DNA of 64,000 bases from the NCBI GenBank assembly GCA_964521025.1, contig CAZFPK010000003.1:1-64000 (forward strand), given 5' to 3'. The translations under genes were made by a program, and so were the position numbers. Positions 43,382 to 52,575 of this stretch are shown here, one piece after another (position 1 is the first letter of the stretch; every line of letters begins with the position of its first letter). Below the pieces are notes generated by a model. The model did not search any database and was not told the origin of the DNA. It saw only the letters and a list, made by a program, of their open reading frames with translations. This stretch comes from DRTC01 sp964521025 (GTDB lineage: Bacteria; Cloacimonadota; Cloacimonadia; Cloacimonadales; TCS61).

Positions 43382-43410
43382 TTCCGTCAAAAGCAGGACA
43401 CAGTCGGGAC
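43382..43410. repeat. Dispersed repeat, reverse copy of 21318-21343
   Basis: Reads TTTCCGTCAAAAG then GGACACAGTCG between the aminotransferase and etfB genes, the reverse complement of the element after recN, with a few changes. Confidence 0.45.
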
Positions 43411-43451
43411 AAAAGCAAATAGAATTTCTCATGATGACATTTCAAAAGTTA

Positions 43452-44558
43452 TTATTTCCGATAAAACTCTCTGATAGTTTCGATCACATAATCCTGTTGT
43501 TTGTTCGTGATCTCTGAAAATACTGGGATGGAAATGACTTTTTTGGATATTTCTTCCGAAACCGGCAGATCACCTTCTTTGTAATTCAAATAAGAAAAAC
43601 ATTCCTGAAGATGAAGCGGTCTCGGGTAATAAACAGCACATCCGATATTTTTCTCTCTTAAATGATTAAGGAGTTCATCTCTATTTTCAGCAATCAAAGT
43701 AAATTGATTATAAATTGTTTTTGCTTTTTTATGAATGATCGGAAGTTTGACCTGCGGAATATCATTCATATTTTCGTAATAATATTCAGCGTTCCGGCGA
43801 CGCGCTTCCGACCAGTTCTCCAGGTGTGGAAGTTTCGCCAGTAAAACAGCTGCTTGCAGTGTATCGAGACGGCTGTTCAATCCGACCCACTTATGAAAAT
43901 ATTTGGGATTTTCGCCGTGGACACGCAGTTGTCTTAATTTTGCTGCTAATTCTTCATTATTACTCAAACACATGCCGCCGTCGCCCATTGCTCCCAGATT
44001 TTTGCTCGGGAAAAACGACAATGTTCCAATATCTCCGATTGTCCCGGCAACTTTGTTATCGAATCTCGCTCCGATACCTTGTGCATTATCTTCGATGATG
44101 GAAAGAATGTTCTTTTGAGCGATAGCCGTGATCTTGTCCATCTCAGCCGGTTGCCCGAAAAGATGAACGACCATAATGGCTCGCGTTTTATCAGTTATCG
44201 CTGCTTCGATCTTATCGGTATCGATATTAAAAGTTTCCGCATCGATATCGACAAAAACAGGTTTTGCTCCGACACGATCGATCGATCCGGCGGTCGCAAA
44301 AAAAGTGAAGGGAGTTGTAATCACTTCGTCATCTTTTCCAATTTCGAGTGCTTTTAATGCTAAAACGAGAGCATCGGTTCCGGATGCACAACCGACAGCA
44401 AATTTTGCTTCACAATAATTTGCGATCTTTTCTTCCAGTTCTTTGACTTGCGGTCCTAAAATGTATTTATGAGACGCAAATACTTCTTCCATCCCTTTTC
44501 TTATATCGTTCAAGAGCGGCTCATATTGAGCGTTCAGATCCAAAAGTGGAACATTCAT
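43452..44558 (-). CDS. DegT/DnrJ/EryC1/StrS sugar aminotransferase
   Basis: 368-residue PLP-dependent aminotransferase that acts on nucleotide-linked keto-sugars. The N-terminus is typical (VPLLDLNAQYEPLLNDIRKGMEEVFASHKYILGPQVKELEEKIANYC), with CASGTDALVLALKAL, the PLP-lysine segment GTLSFFPSKNLGAMGDGGM and IIEDNAQGIGAR. Length is normal. Followed by a nucleotide-sugar epimerase and a polysaccharide-export protein, so it is part of a surface-polysaccharide cluster. The exact substrate is not determined from sequence. Confidence 0.93.
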   Translation of the reverse strand: MNVPLLDLNAQYEPLLNDIRKGMEEVFASHKYILGPQVKELEEKIANYCEAKFAVGCASGTDALVLALKALEIGKDDEVITTPFTFFATAGSIDRVGAKPVFVDIDAETFNIDTDKIEAAITDKTRAIMVVHLFGQPAEMDKITAIAQKNILSIIEDNAQGIGARFDNKVAGTIGDIGTLSFFPSKNLGAMGDGGMCLSNNEELAAKLRQLRVHGENPKYFHKWVGLNSRLDTLQAAVLLAKLPHLENWSEARRRNAEYYYENMNDIPQVKLPIIHKKAKTIYNQFTLIAENRDELLNHLREKNIGCAVYYPRPLHLQECFSYLNYKEGDLPVSEEISKKVISIPVFSEITNKQQDYVIETIREFYRK

Positions 44559-44570
44559 TTAAACTCCTTT

Positions 44571-45530
44571 TTATTCTTCAAAATAATCGATGATCTTTTT
44601 TAATATCTTATCTAAATTGTATCTGGTTTTATACCCGATCATATCTTTGATCTTGGTCAGATCCGGAACTCTTCTGATCATATCTTCAAAGCCTTCTTCA
44701 TAAGCATCTTCATATTTGATAAAATCGATTTTGGAACGGCTTCCTGTCATTTTCTTGATCTTGTGAGCAAGTTCTTCGATGGTTATTTCTTCATTGCTGC
44801 CGATATTAAAGATATGTCCTTGGGCTTTTTTCTCGTTCATAAGTTTTATCAATCCTTCAACAACATCTTCGATATCCGTAAAACAACGGGATTGTTTTCC
44901 GTCTCCGTAAACCGTGATCGGATGATTCAATAAAGCACTTTTCACGAATTTCGGAATGACCATTCCGTACTGCCCTGTTTGGCGCGGTCCAACCGTATTG
45001 AAACACCTGACTATCACAACCGGTAGTTTTTTCTCACGATAATAAGCAAGAGCTAAGAATTCGTCGATAGCTTTAGCAGAACTGTAACTCCAGCGGGAAA
45101 TATGGGTTGAACCTAAGAGACGGTCATCTTCTTCTTTGAACGGAACTTTATTTGCTTTTCCATAAATCTCGGAAGTCGAAGCGACCAGCACCTTTTTTTT
45201 GAATTTATTGGCAAATTCCAGGACATTTTCCGTTCCCACGATATTGGTTCTTAAAGATAGCAATGGATTATCGATGATATATTTTACTCCCACAGCAGCG
45301 GCTAAATGGTAGATCTGTTCGGTTTCGGAGATCAGTTTTTTAAGAATGTTCCTGTTCAAAACTGAATTGATCGTATATTGAAAGTGGGGATTTTTGACCA
45401 GATGTCGAATATTGGAAAATCTGCCGGTCGAGAGATTATCGATAACAGAAATTTCATTTCCTTCAGCTAAAAGTTTCTCGGCAAGATGTGAACCAATAAA
45501 TCCCGCTCCGCCTGTAATTAATATTTTCAT
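44571..45530 (-). CDS. NAD-dependent nucleotide-sugar epimerase/dehydratase
   Basis: 319-residue extended short-chain dehydrogenase. NAD-binding TGGAGFIGSHLAEKLL at the N-terminus, active-site Tyr and Lys in RWSYSSAKAIDEFLALAYY, and RCFNTVGPRQTGQYGMVIPKFV. The overall pattern is closest to UDP-glucuronate decarboxylases and related epimerases, but the substrate remains open. It lies 12 bases upstream of the sugar aminotransferase gene, so both probably build one nucleotide sugar. Product likely a glycan precursor exported by the next gene. Confidence 0.9.
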   Translation of the reverse strand: MKILITGGAGFIGSHLAEKLLAEGNEISVIDNLSTGRFSNIRHLVKNPHFQYTINSVLNRNILKKLISETEQIYHLAAAVGVKYIIDNPLLSLRTNIVGTENVLEFANKFKKKVLVASTSEIYGKANKVPFKEEDDRLLGSTHISRWSYSSAKAIDEFLALAYYREKKLPVVIVRCFNTVGPRQTGQYGMVIPKFVKSALLNHPITVYGDGKQSRCFTDIEDVVEGLIKLMNEKKAQGHIFNIGSNEEITIEELAHKIKKMTGSRSKIDFIKYEDAYEEGFEDMIRRVPDLTKIKDMIGYKTRYNLDKILKKIIDYFEE

Positions 45531-45543
45531 GATTAAACCTCAC

Positions 45544-46932
45544 TTATTGAGTTGCATTTTTCATTACTACATAAACTGTTGCTACCTGAGCTGCGACAGC
45601 CATAAATTCTTTGAAAAATTCCCAGTAATCGAATTCCGGTTTTTCCGGGATAAAGATCATGTCTCCGACTTCGATGATCGTATCTTTACCGGGTTTCAGC
45701 CATTCACCGGATCTTGCCCTGATGATCCTGATCTTGCTCTTACGAGGATGCCAGGAAAAACCACCTGCTTGTTCGATGTAGTACAGATAATTTTTATTAG
45801 GAATATAAGTGATCAATCCCGGATTTTTAACCTGACCGGAAACCGAAACCGTTACAATCTTGCTCGGAAAGTAGATATAATCATTATCTTTTAAAATAAC
45901 ATTCAGGTTTTCATCTTTATTGCGACAAAGTTTTTCAAAGTCAACAGAAAACTTTCCCCGTAATTCCCTGGATTTTGTTTTGAAATATTCATACTCCAAT
46001 TCATTCATATCGTTGATAAGCATCAATTTCAGCCGTTCAAATTCAGGATCGATAATATCTTCCTGGCTTTTTCTTTGAATAAAAGCATTTTGCAGGTCTG
46101 CTTTGACCGTTGCTCCTCCGCATTTTTCAAGGATTTCGAGTAATGTCGTCTTGTTTTCGATGATTGAATAATCTCCCGGAAATTTCACTTCTCCAAAAAT
46201 AGTAATCATTTTTTTTTCATGAAAATCAGGAAGTGAGCGAATATATATCCTGTCATCATCTTTCAGCAATAAATTTTCCCGACTTTGAGGAGATGCGATT
46301 ATTTCATGTAAATTGAATGTAATGGTTTCCGTATCGATGCCGTTTTCATGAAAACGAACGATTTCTGCTTCCTGCAAATATGCGTCTTTTTTCAACCCTA
46401 AAGCCAGCGCGATGATATCCGTTATTTTATCACCAATAACAAGTTCAATATCACTGGGATTATTGACAGCTCCTTCGATCGAAACCTGTTCCAGCAAAGC
46501 AGGAACAATGATAATATCTCCATCCCTGATATATGGATTATTTTTATCTTCTCCCAAAATATAATATTTTTCCAGGTCGAGTAGAATTTCTTCATTATTT
46601 CTTTTCAGAACTATATTTCGTTTCGACGGTTCAAGAATCTCTTTGGATTTATCTTTCATTTCTGATTCGATATCAGGGATGAAATTTGCTTGTTCAATTG
46701 CTTGTGAAATCCTGCTTGTTGGAGGTAATTGATAAACTCCGGGATTTTTTACAGATCCAACAACCGAGACATTGTAAATCGTAACATCGACCTGCACTTG
46801 AGATTTCAAAAAAGGAGTTACTATCAATAACAACAATATTATTGTAAGAGAACTATTAATCATTTTTTTCAAACGGTTGTTATTCTTTAAACCAGCATTA
46901 GTGATTTTTTTCATGTTATTTATTTTTTTCAA
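45544..46932 (-). CDS. SLBB-domain polysaccharide export protein
   Basis: About 462 residues, with a signal-like hydrophobic helix near the start (MINSSLTIILLLLIVTPFLKS) followed by repeated SLBB-type beta-grasp segments: VDVTIYNVSVVGSVKNPGVYQLPP, LEQVSIEGAVNNPSDIELVIG, ITIFGEVKFPGDYSIIENKTTL and VTVSVSGQVKNPGLITYIPN. Such proteins form or gate outer-membrane export channels (Wza-like). The open frame runs further upstream, but a TTG at 46932 has GGAG just before, and ATG 46914 is an alternative; the upstream 43 codons are not supported. C-terminal helix (MAVAAQVATVYVVMK) is present. Downstream are the nucleotide-sugar genes. Confidence 0.85.
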   Translation of the reverse strand: MKKINNMKKITNAGLKNNNRLKKMINSSLTIILLLLIVTPFLKSQVQVDVTIYNVSVVGSVKNPGVYQLPPTSRISQAIEQANFIPDIESEMKDKSKEILEPSKRNIVLKRNNEEILLDLEKYYILGEDKNNPYIRDGDIIIVPALLEQVSIEGAVNNPSDIELVIGDKITDIIALALGLKKDAYLQEAEIVRFHENGIDTETITFNLHEIIASPQSRENLLLKDDDRIYIRSLPDFHEKKMITIFGEVKFPGDYSIIENKTTLLEILEKCGGATVKADLQNAFIQRKSQEDIIDPEFERLKLMLINDMNELEYEYFKTKSRELRGKFSVDFEKLCRNKDENLNVILKDNDYIYFPSKIVTVSVSGQVKNPGLITYIPNKNYLYYIEQAGGFSWHPRKSKIRIIRARSGEWLKPGKDTIIEVGDMIFIPEKPEFDYWEFFKEFMAVAAQVATVYVVMKNATQ

Positions 46933-47084
46933 CTTTTCTCCTATTTTACTGACCAAACCTACTTTGAAATGTAGCAAATAACATTCCAAATAAAGGTTGG
47001 GAAAAAATCTGAATATCGAGTTTTTTGTCAATTTATTCCTGCTTGATTTCCTGATATTCAACAGGTTATTAATTTCAGCAAGAA

Positions 47085-50000
47085 TTATGATAGATTCTGT
47101 AAAAATTTTAAAATTCTGAGGCTTGTTTCAAATATTTTCATTTTTGGGATTGGTTCCGTTTGAGCAATTTCGAAAATAATTTTTAAATTTACTGTTGAAT
47201 CAAAGCTTACAGAGTATTTGAATTTTTCGATCAGCATTGAAATGCTCTTTCTTGAGATTAATTTTTTATTATCAAATTCCAGGATTATTTTTCTTTTCCT
47301 GATATTGAATGATTTTAACCCGGCTTTTTCTGTGTAAAGTTTTATTTTATGGTAAATTAGAGATAAGGCTGCAGTTTCCGGTATTTTTCCGAAACGATCG
47401 ATCAATTCATTTTCAAGCTCGATAAACTCTTTTTCATTCTGGAATGAAAGCATTTTTTTATAGATTTTAAGTCTTTCTTTTTCGTCGGAAATATAATCTT
47501 CCGGGAGATAATTATCACTTTCCAGCCGGATCAGATTTTCCTTTTTCGGTTTTTCTTCTTCCCAAATGTTTTGCATATCATCCGACTGAATACTTTCCAC
47601 AGCTCTTTCCAAAAGTCTATTATAATAATTGAATCCGATCGTGTTGATCAATCCGCTTTGTTTGGTGCCGAGTAAAGTTCCTGCTCCGCGCAATTCCATA
47701 TCGCGCATCGCAATTTGATAGCCGCTTCCAAGAGATTCGTATTCCGTCAGGGTTTCCAGCCTTTTCCTGGCTTCTTCCGTTAATTTTGCGGGAATGATCA
47801 GATAAGCATAAGCACGACGATTGCTTCTTCCGACCCGACCGCGGATCTGGTAAAGTTGAGCCAGACCGAACATATCGGAGCGATTGACGATAATGGTGTT
47901 TGCGTTTGGAATATCGATGCCGGACTCGATGATGGTGGTTGCGATCAGAACATCGTATTTATGATGGGCAAAATCGAGAGTTATGGCTTCCAGCTGCTTT
48001 TCCGGAAGTTGTCCGTGCCCAACGCAAAATCTAACATGCGGCAGCAATTTTCTTAAATTGGAAGCGACACTCTCAATCGTCTGCACGCGATTATGCACAA
48101 AGAAAGCCTGTCCGCCACGATCGATCTCGCGGTTGATCGCATCTTTGATCACTTCCTCATCATACGGAACGATCACGGTTCTGATCGGTAAACGGGCTTT
48201 GGGCGAGGTTCTGATCAACGAAAGTTCTTTCAGTTTGGAAAGAGCCATATACATTGTTCTTGGTATTGGAGTTGCGGACATATAAAGCGTATCGACATTC
48301 GATTTCAGTTTTCTGAGTTTATCTTTGTGCCGCACTCCGAAGCGATGTTCTTCGTCGATAATGAGTAATCCTAACCGTTTATATTTCACATCTTCCGAAA
48401 GCAGACGATGGGTTCCAATCGCCATATCGATTTCTCCGGTAATAAGTCTGGAAACATCTTTCTTCAAATTTGCTTTGGAACGAAACCGGCTGAACATCGC
48501 GATCCTGATCGGATATTGCGCCAATCTCTCTTTGAAAACCAGGAAATGCTGTTCGGCAAGCAAAGTGGTCGGAACCAGGATCGCGACCTGCCAGCCGCTC
48601 ATTACAGATTTAAAAGCAACACGCACAGCAACTTCTGTCTTTCCGAAGCCCACATCTCCGCAGAGTAGTCGTTCCATCGGAATTTCTGCTTCCATATCGT
48701 CTTTTATCTGGCGGGAAGAGAATTTTTGATCCGGTGTATCTTCATAAATAAATGAATCTTCCATTTCTCTTTGCCAGGCTGTATCGGGATCGAAAGCAAT
48801 TCCTTTGCGCAGTTTCCTTTCCGCATAAAGTTTGACCAGGTCTTTTGCGATCAATTCGATCTGCCGCCTTGCCCGGGATTTTGTTTGCTCCCATCTTTTA
48901 CCACCGAGTTTATGGATGGTGGGAGCAATTCCTTCTTCCGAGACAAATTTGGAAACGAGCGTAAGTTGGAAAGTCGGAACATAAACCGCATCGTTTTGAG
49001 CGTATTTCAAGGAAAGACATTCGAGCGTATTTCCGTCGATGGTAAGTTTTTTCAGACCTTCGTAAATTCCGATCCCGTGATCGATATGAACGATATAATC
49101 TCCCGGTTTGAGTGATTCGTAATCGATGAGTGCTTCTTCTTTGGAAAAACGGGCATGCCTGCGTTTGCGTTTATACCTGCTGAAAATTTCGTGGTCTGTA
49201 TAAATTGCCAGTTTGACATCTTCCAGAACAAAACCTTTTTGAAAGACTCCAATCGAGAAGTGAATTTTGTCTTCAAAATTAGGTAGAAGATCGGACATTC
49301 TCTTACTCTGGCTTTTATTATCGGATTGGATAAAAATTGTATAATTTTCGTCCAACTTTTTGGAAATCTCTTTCTCCAATATTTCCAGTTCTCCATACAG
49401 GTTTGTTTGCGGGATAAAAGTAGTTTCGATCTTTTGTGTAATTTCCGTATGTTCATGAAAAGATGATGATAAGAAAATGGTTTTAAATTCATTGAATATT
49501 TTTTTCAGGAATAACTCGTTCTCAAAAAGATTTTCAGGACGAGGTAAAATTGCCTTTTTATTTTTGAGAAGCGCTTTTTGCCAGAAATCGGTAGTTTCTT
49601 CCGCAAGTTCTTTCAAATAAGAAGAAAAGAATTGAAATTCATCCCAGAAAAGAAAACAATTTTCAGCAGAAAAATATTTTAGAAAACTCTCGGTTTGCGG
49701 CAATAACAACGAAACATCCAGCTCGATCCCCTCATAAAATCCATTCTTATGGATTTTTTCCCATAATTTTTCGTCCGCATCGATATCGTGCAGGGAAAAT
49801 TCACGCGCTGGAATTAAAGTGATTGATTCGAGTTCTTCCCCGGTTGAACGCTGTGAATTGACTGAAAACACGCGCATGGACTCGATCTCATCTCCAAAAA
49901 ATTCGAGCCGGACAGGTTTGATCGAATCTGGACTGAACACATCGATGATCCCGCCGCGACGGGCAACATCTCCGACTTTCGAGACTTGATATTCATTCTG

Positions 50001-50492
50001 ATAACCCATTCCGACAAGATTGGAAATCAAAACATCAGGATTGTATTCGGAATTTTTCTGCAGTTGAATGATGTTCTTTTTGAAGATTTTGAAGGAAACG
50101 ATCTTCCTCAAAAGAGAGCGAAGTGAGATGCTGTAAATTGCCGGTCTTCCCGAAACAACTCGCGAAAGAGTTGTTATTCTCTGCGCCCGGATCGTGTAAT
50201 GAGGAGATCGCTGTTCATACGGCAAGACTTCATAATCCGGTAGAAAAAAAGAATTGTCTTTTCCAATTAGAAGATCGAGATCGTCGAGGTAATCTTCTGC
50301 GAGTTTATCGTCGGCAGTGATGAAAATGATATTTTTTTGAGTTTGCTCGAATGTTCGTGCTAAAAGCAGGGATTTTGCCGAACGGTTCAGTTTAAAGAAT
50401 AAAGTTCCGGGTATTTTTGCAGAAAGGACCGCATCGAATTGCCGGATAAAATCGGATTTGTCGAGGATGGGTTTTAGCTGTTTGTATAACAT
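47085..50492 (-). CDS. mfd: Transcription-repair coupling factor
   Basis: Removes RNA polymerase stalled at DNA damage and recruits UvrA. 1135 residues, normal length. It has the UvrB-like N-terminal part with FLPDYEVLPYEQRSPHYTIRAQRITTLSRV, the polymerase-binding RID segment PGDYIVHIDHGIGIYEGLKKL, the helicase Walker A LLCGDVGFGKTEVAVRVAF, DEEH in LLIIDEEHRFGVRHKDKL, SATPIPRT, and TRG/TRCF end segments (FNYYNRLLERAVES). All motor motifs are intact. It lies at the head of a minus-strand run and follows the broken HEPN gene. Confidence 0.98.
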   Translation of the reverse strand: MLYKQLKPILDKSDFIRQFDAVLSAKIPGTLFFKLNRSAKSLLLARTFEQTQKNIIFITADDKLAEDYLDDLDLLIGKDNSFFLPDYEVLPYEQRSPHYTIRAQRITTLSRVVSGRPAIYSISLRSLLRKIVSFKIFKKNIIQLQKNSEYNPDVLISNLVGMGYQNEYQVSKVGDVARRGGIIDVFSPDSIKPVRLEFFGDEIESMRVFSVNSQRSTGEELESITLIPAREFSLHDIDADEKLWEKIHKNGFYEGIELDVSLLLPQTESFLKYFSAENCFLFWDEFQFFSSYLKELAEETTDFWQKALLKNKKAILPRPENLFENELFLKKIFNEFKTIFLSSSFHEHTEITQKIETTFIPQTNLYGELEILEKEISKKLDENYTIFIQSDNKSQSKRMSDLLPNFEDKIHFSIGVFQKGFVLEDVKLAIYTDHEIFSRYKRKRRHARFSKEEALIDYESLKPGDYIVHIDHGIGIYEGLKKLTIDGNTLECLSLKYAQNDAVYVPTFQLTLVSKFVSEEGIAPTIHKLGGKRWEQTKSRARRQIELIAKDLVKLYAERKLRKGIAFDPDTAWQREMEDSFIYEDTPDQKFSSRQIKDDMEAEIPMERLLCGDVGFGKTEVAVRVAFKSVMSGWQVAILVPTTLLAEQHFLVFKERLAQYPIRIAMFSRFRSKANLKKDVSRLITGEIDMAIGTHRLLSEDVKYKRLGLLIIDEEHRFGVRHKDKLRKLKSNVDTLYMSATPIPRTMYMALSKLKELSLIRTSPKARLPIRTVIVPYDEEVIKDAINREIDRGGQAFFVHNRVQTIESVASNLRKLLPHVRFCVGHGQLPEKQLEAITLDFAHHKYDVLIATTIIESGIDIPNANTIIVNRSDMFGLAQLYQIRGRVGRSNRRAYAYLIIPAKLTEEARKRLETLTEYESLGSGYQIAMRDMELRGAGTLLGTKQSGLINTIGFNYYNRLLERAVESIQSDDMQNIWEEEKPKKENLIRLESDNYLPEDYISDEKERLKIYKKMLSFQNEKEFIELENELIDRFGKIPETAALSLIYHKIKLYTEKAGLKSFNIRKRKIILEFDNKKLISRKSISMLIEKFKYSVSFDSTVNLKIIFEIAQTEPIPKMKIFETSLRILKFLQNLS

Positions 50493-50529
50493 AATTTATA
50501 GACAAATATCGCAATTATTAAAAATATTA

Positions 50530-50718
50530 TTATTGCAATTCCCATCCATTAAATATTAAAAAGGCTTTTAAATATTTTTCCGCACTTCCCTGACACATAA
50601 AACAAATGGAGCGATAAGGAGAAAATTCTTCTTTCATTCCTGATTTTGCATATAGAATGTTTTCCCGGGCAAATGAAAGCCACTCTTTAATAAGTCTGAT
50701 ATTTTCAGGATTTTTCAT
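50530..50718 (-). pseudogene. Truncated HEPN-domain protein
   Basis: Only about 62 residues of an HEPN domain remain, ending ...AEKYLKAFLIFNGWELQ before an in-frame stop. Full family members run to about 120-130 residues and continue with a Lys-Thr-His-Asp-Leu segment and the catalytic Arg/His pair, both missing here. It begins at ATG 50718 inside the last codons of the MNT gene, the usual overlap of this toxin-antitoxin pair. As it stands the toxin RNase is unlikely to work. A frameshift is not seen; the rest is simply absent before mfd. Confidence 0.75.
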
Positions 50719-51058
50719 AAAGTACTTTCCCGTATTTAAAAATATGATGTAAATAAAACGGATTTTCAGCCTGGAAATTCCATTCCACATCTCTTGTTTT
50801 TCTAACTATTAGATCGAGAGCAAATCTCCTTCCTCGCAAGAGACTGTCGATATATCTCCTCAATTCCCGATTGGATTTTTCACCGTCTTTGATGATGAAA
50901 AGATCGAGATCGCTATCTTTTTTGAAATCTCCCCTGGCATAAGAACCGAATAAAATGATTTTTTCAGGATCGATGGCTTTAACTATTTTTTTGATGACAT
51001 AATCAATCAATTCTTGTGTGATCTTTTCCGTACTCAGTTTTTTATCTCTTTTCATCAT
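50705..51058 (-). CDS. MNT-type nucleotidyltransferase (antitoxin of HEPN/MNT pair)
   Basis: 117-residue minimal nucleotidyltransferase with an intact active site, ILFGSYARGDFKKDSDLDLFII (Gly-Ser and Asp-x-Asp). In HEPN/MNT toxin-antitoxin systems this enzyme AMPylates the HEPN RNase to block it. Its gene overlaps the HEPN gene by 14 bases. Because the HEPN partner is truncated, this module appears decayed, with the antitoxin left intact. Another nucleotidyltransferase-based module (AbiE) lies about 12 kb away. Confidence 0.9.
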   Translation of the reverse strand: MMKRDKKLSTEKITQELIDYVIKKIVKAIDPEKIILFGSYARGDFKKDSDLDLFIIKDGEKSNRELRRYIDSLLRGRRFALDLIVRKTRDVEWNFQAENPFYLHHIFKYGKVLYEKS

Positions 51059-51182
51059 TTATCCTCAAATTCAGATGCGATCTATATTTTTCGGACTCTA
51101 TCCCCAAAATCCTCGAATTTGTCAAATCTAAAATAAAAACCATTTTTATTGACATTCAAATTAATTGCCAAACATTGCACCG

Positions 51183-52154
51183 ATGAATAAAATAAAAAAA
51201 AGAGAACTATCTGAAAGGAAAGAAGAAGTTCCCGAACAAAAAGGGGTTTTCATATTTTCCGATAAAGAGAAAATATTGTATGTCTCAAAAACATCCAATC
51301 TGAAAAAAAGGATCGAGTTCTTTCAAAATAATGTCAAAAACAACAAAACCATCCTGCAGTTAATATCTTTAACAGAATTCATCGAATGGGAAATTTCACC
51401 GACACTTTTTGCTGCTCTGATCAAAGAAAAGAAGATTCTTAACACCAAAAATCCGGAATTTAATTATCAGATAAAACCTTATGAAGATTATGTTTATCTC
51501 GGTATCGATTTTTATAAACCGTCGTATTTCAGAATAACGGAAAATACTCAAGGGGAATTTTTCTATCTCGGTCCGTTCCGGGATCGTTTTTTTCTGCATG
51601 ATCTTATTTATACAATGATGCTTCTTTTTCAATATCCGGCTTGCGAGGATGAAAATTATCCGTGTGAATTTTATCGGAAAAAGATCTGTGCAGGATTTTG
51701 TTTGAATGATGCGAAAGAAATAAACGGAATAATTCAAAAATCATATTTACTTCCCAATAAAAATATTCTTGAAGAAATCGAACAAAAGCGGAAAAATTTA
51801 TTTCAAAATCTGGAATTTAAGAAAGCATATCTAGTGGAAAAACAGGGAAGGATGATTAAAAAATATTATCGCATGTTGGAATTTTTTTATACTACAAAAT
51901 CGATCGAGATGGATTTTTCCGAAAATAATATTTCATGTAAAATCAGGAAGGGGAAATTAGTGGAATTGAATGAGGATGGCAGGATTCAATATATCGAATC
52001 TGCAGATCCCGAATATCGGGAAAATGAAATTTTAGCAATTGAAAAAACCCAACTCGATGAGATGAGGATAATATTTGATCATCTCAAAAAAACTTATCCA
52101 AAAGAAATTGACAAAATATATTCAGAATCGATTTCAACGACAAATATTTTTTGA
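51183..52154 (+). CDS. UvrC-like GIY-YIG protein
   Basis: About 324 residues. The N-terminus resembles the GIY-YIG nuclease of UvrC in degenerate form: QKGVFIFSDKEKILYVSKTSNLKKRIEFF in place of G-I/V-Y...Y-I-G, then the UvrC-style linker LIKEKKILNTKNPEFNYQIKPYEDYVYLGI. A Cys-rich segment (CEDENYPCEFYRKKICAGFC) follows. It lacks the HhH and RNase H-like halves of UvrC. The key Tyr/Gly positions are changed, so nuclease activity is uncertain. I prefer ATG 51183; a TTG 18 bases earlier also fits. It starts a short plus-strand run. Confidence 0.75.
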   Translation: MNKIKKRELSERKEEVPEQKGVFIFSDKEKILYVSKTSNLKKRIEFFQNNVKNNKTILQLISLTEFIEWEISPTLFAALIKEKKILNTKNPEFNYQIKPYEDYVYLGIDFYKPSYFRITENTQGEFFYLGPFRDRFFLHDLIYTMMLLFQYPACEDENYPCEFYRKKICAGFCLNDAKEINGIIQKSYLLPNKNILEEIEQKRKNLFQNLEFKKAYLVEKQGRMIKKYYRMLEFFYTTKSIEMDFSENNISCKIRKGKLVELNEDGRIQYIESADPEYRENEILAIEKTQLDEMRIIFDHLKKTYPKEIDKIYSESISTTNIF

Positions 52155-52199
52155 GTTATCCTGAATCGGATCAGATAATTTCAAAATGGAGATGGTTTT

Positions 52200-52574
52200 A
52201 TGGAGAAAAGAATTCTCGTTGTGGATGATGAAAAGGAAGTTACGGAATATCTTAAAGTTGAGTTAAAAGAGTGCTGCTCAAATTTAATTGTTATCTGCAA
52301 AAATTCCGGCTATGAAGCATTACAAACGATCATGGAAGGAAACATCGATCTGCTATTGACAGATATTGCCATGCCGGATATGGACGGTTATGAACTGTAC
52401 TCGCGCACTAAAGAGCTGAATGAAAAAATTCCGATCATTATGATGACCGGTTTTGGTTACGATCCGAATCATGCAGTCGTAAAATCCAGGAAAGCGGGTT
52501 TGCAGGATGTGATCTTTAAGCCATTCGATATTCAGAAATTATTCGAGATGGTCAAGAAGAGGATGCTGGAATAA
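52200..52574 (+). CDS. Single-domain response regulator
   Basis: 124-residue CheY-like receiver without an output domain. The phosphorylation site is Asp55 in LLLTDIAMPDMDGYEL; the acidic pair is VVDDEKEV, and the Lys lies in DVIFKPFDI. It likely relays a signal by docking to another protein. GGAGATGG precedes the ATG. The next gene begins 2 bases after its stop, so it is co-transcribed with the membrane peptidase. No histidine kinase gene is beside it. Confidence 0.94.
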   Translation: MEKRILVVDDEKEVTEYLKVELKECCSNLIVICKNSGYEALQTIMEGNIDLLLTDIAMPDMDGYELYSRTKELNEKIPIIMMTGFGYDPNHAVVKSRKAGLQDVIFKPFDIQKLFEMVKKRMLE

Positions 52575-52575
52575 G

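Noticed and set aside
47856..49492. Several frames of 66-146 codons on either strand within mfd
   Set aside because: They fall within the intact, well-conserved mfd reading frame and show no independent motifs.
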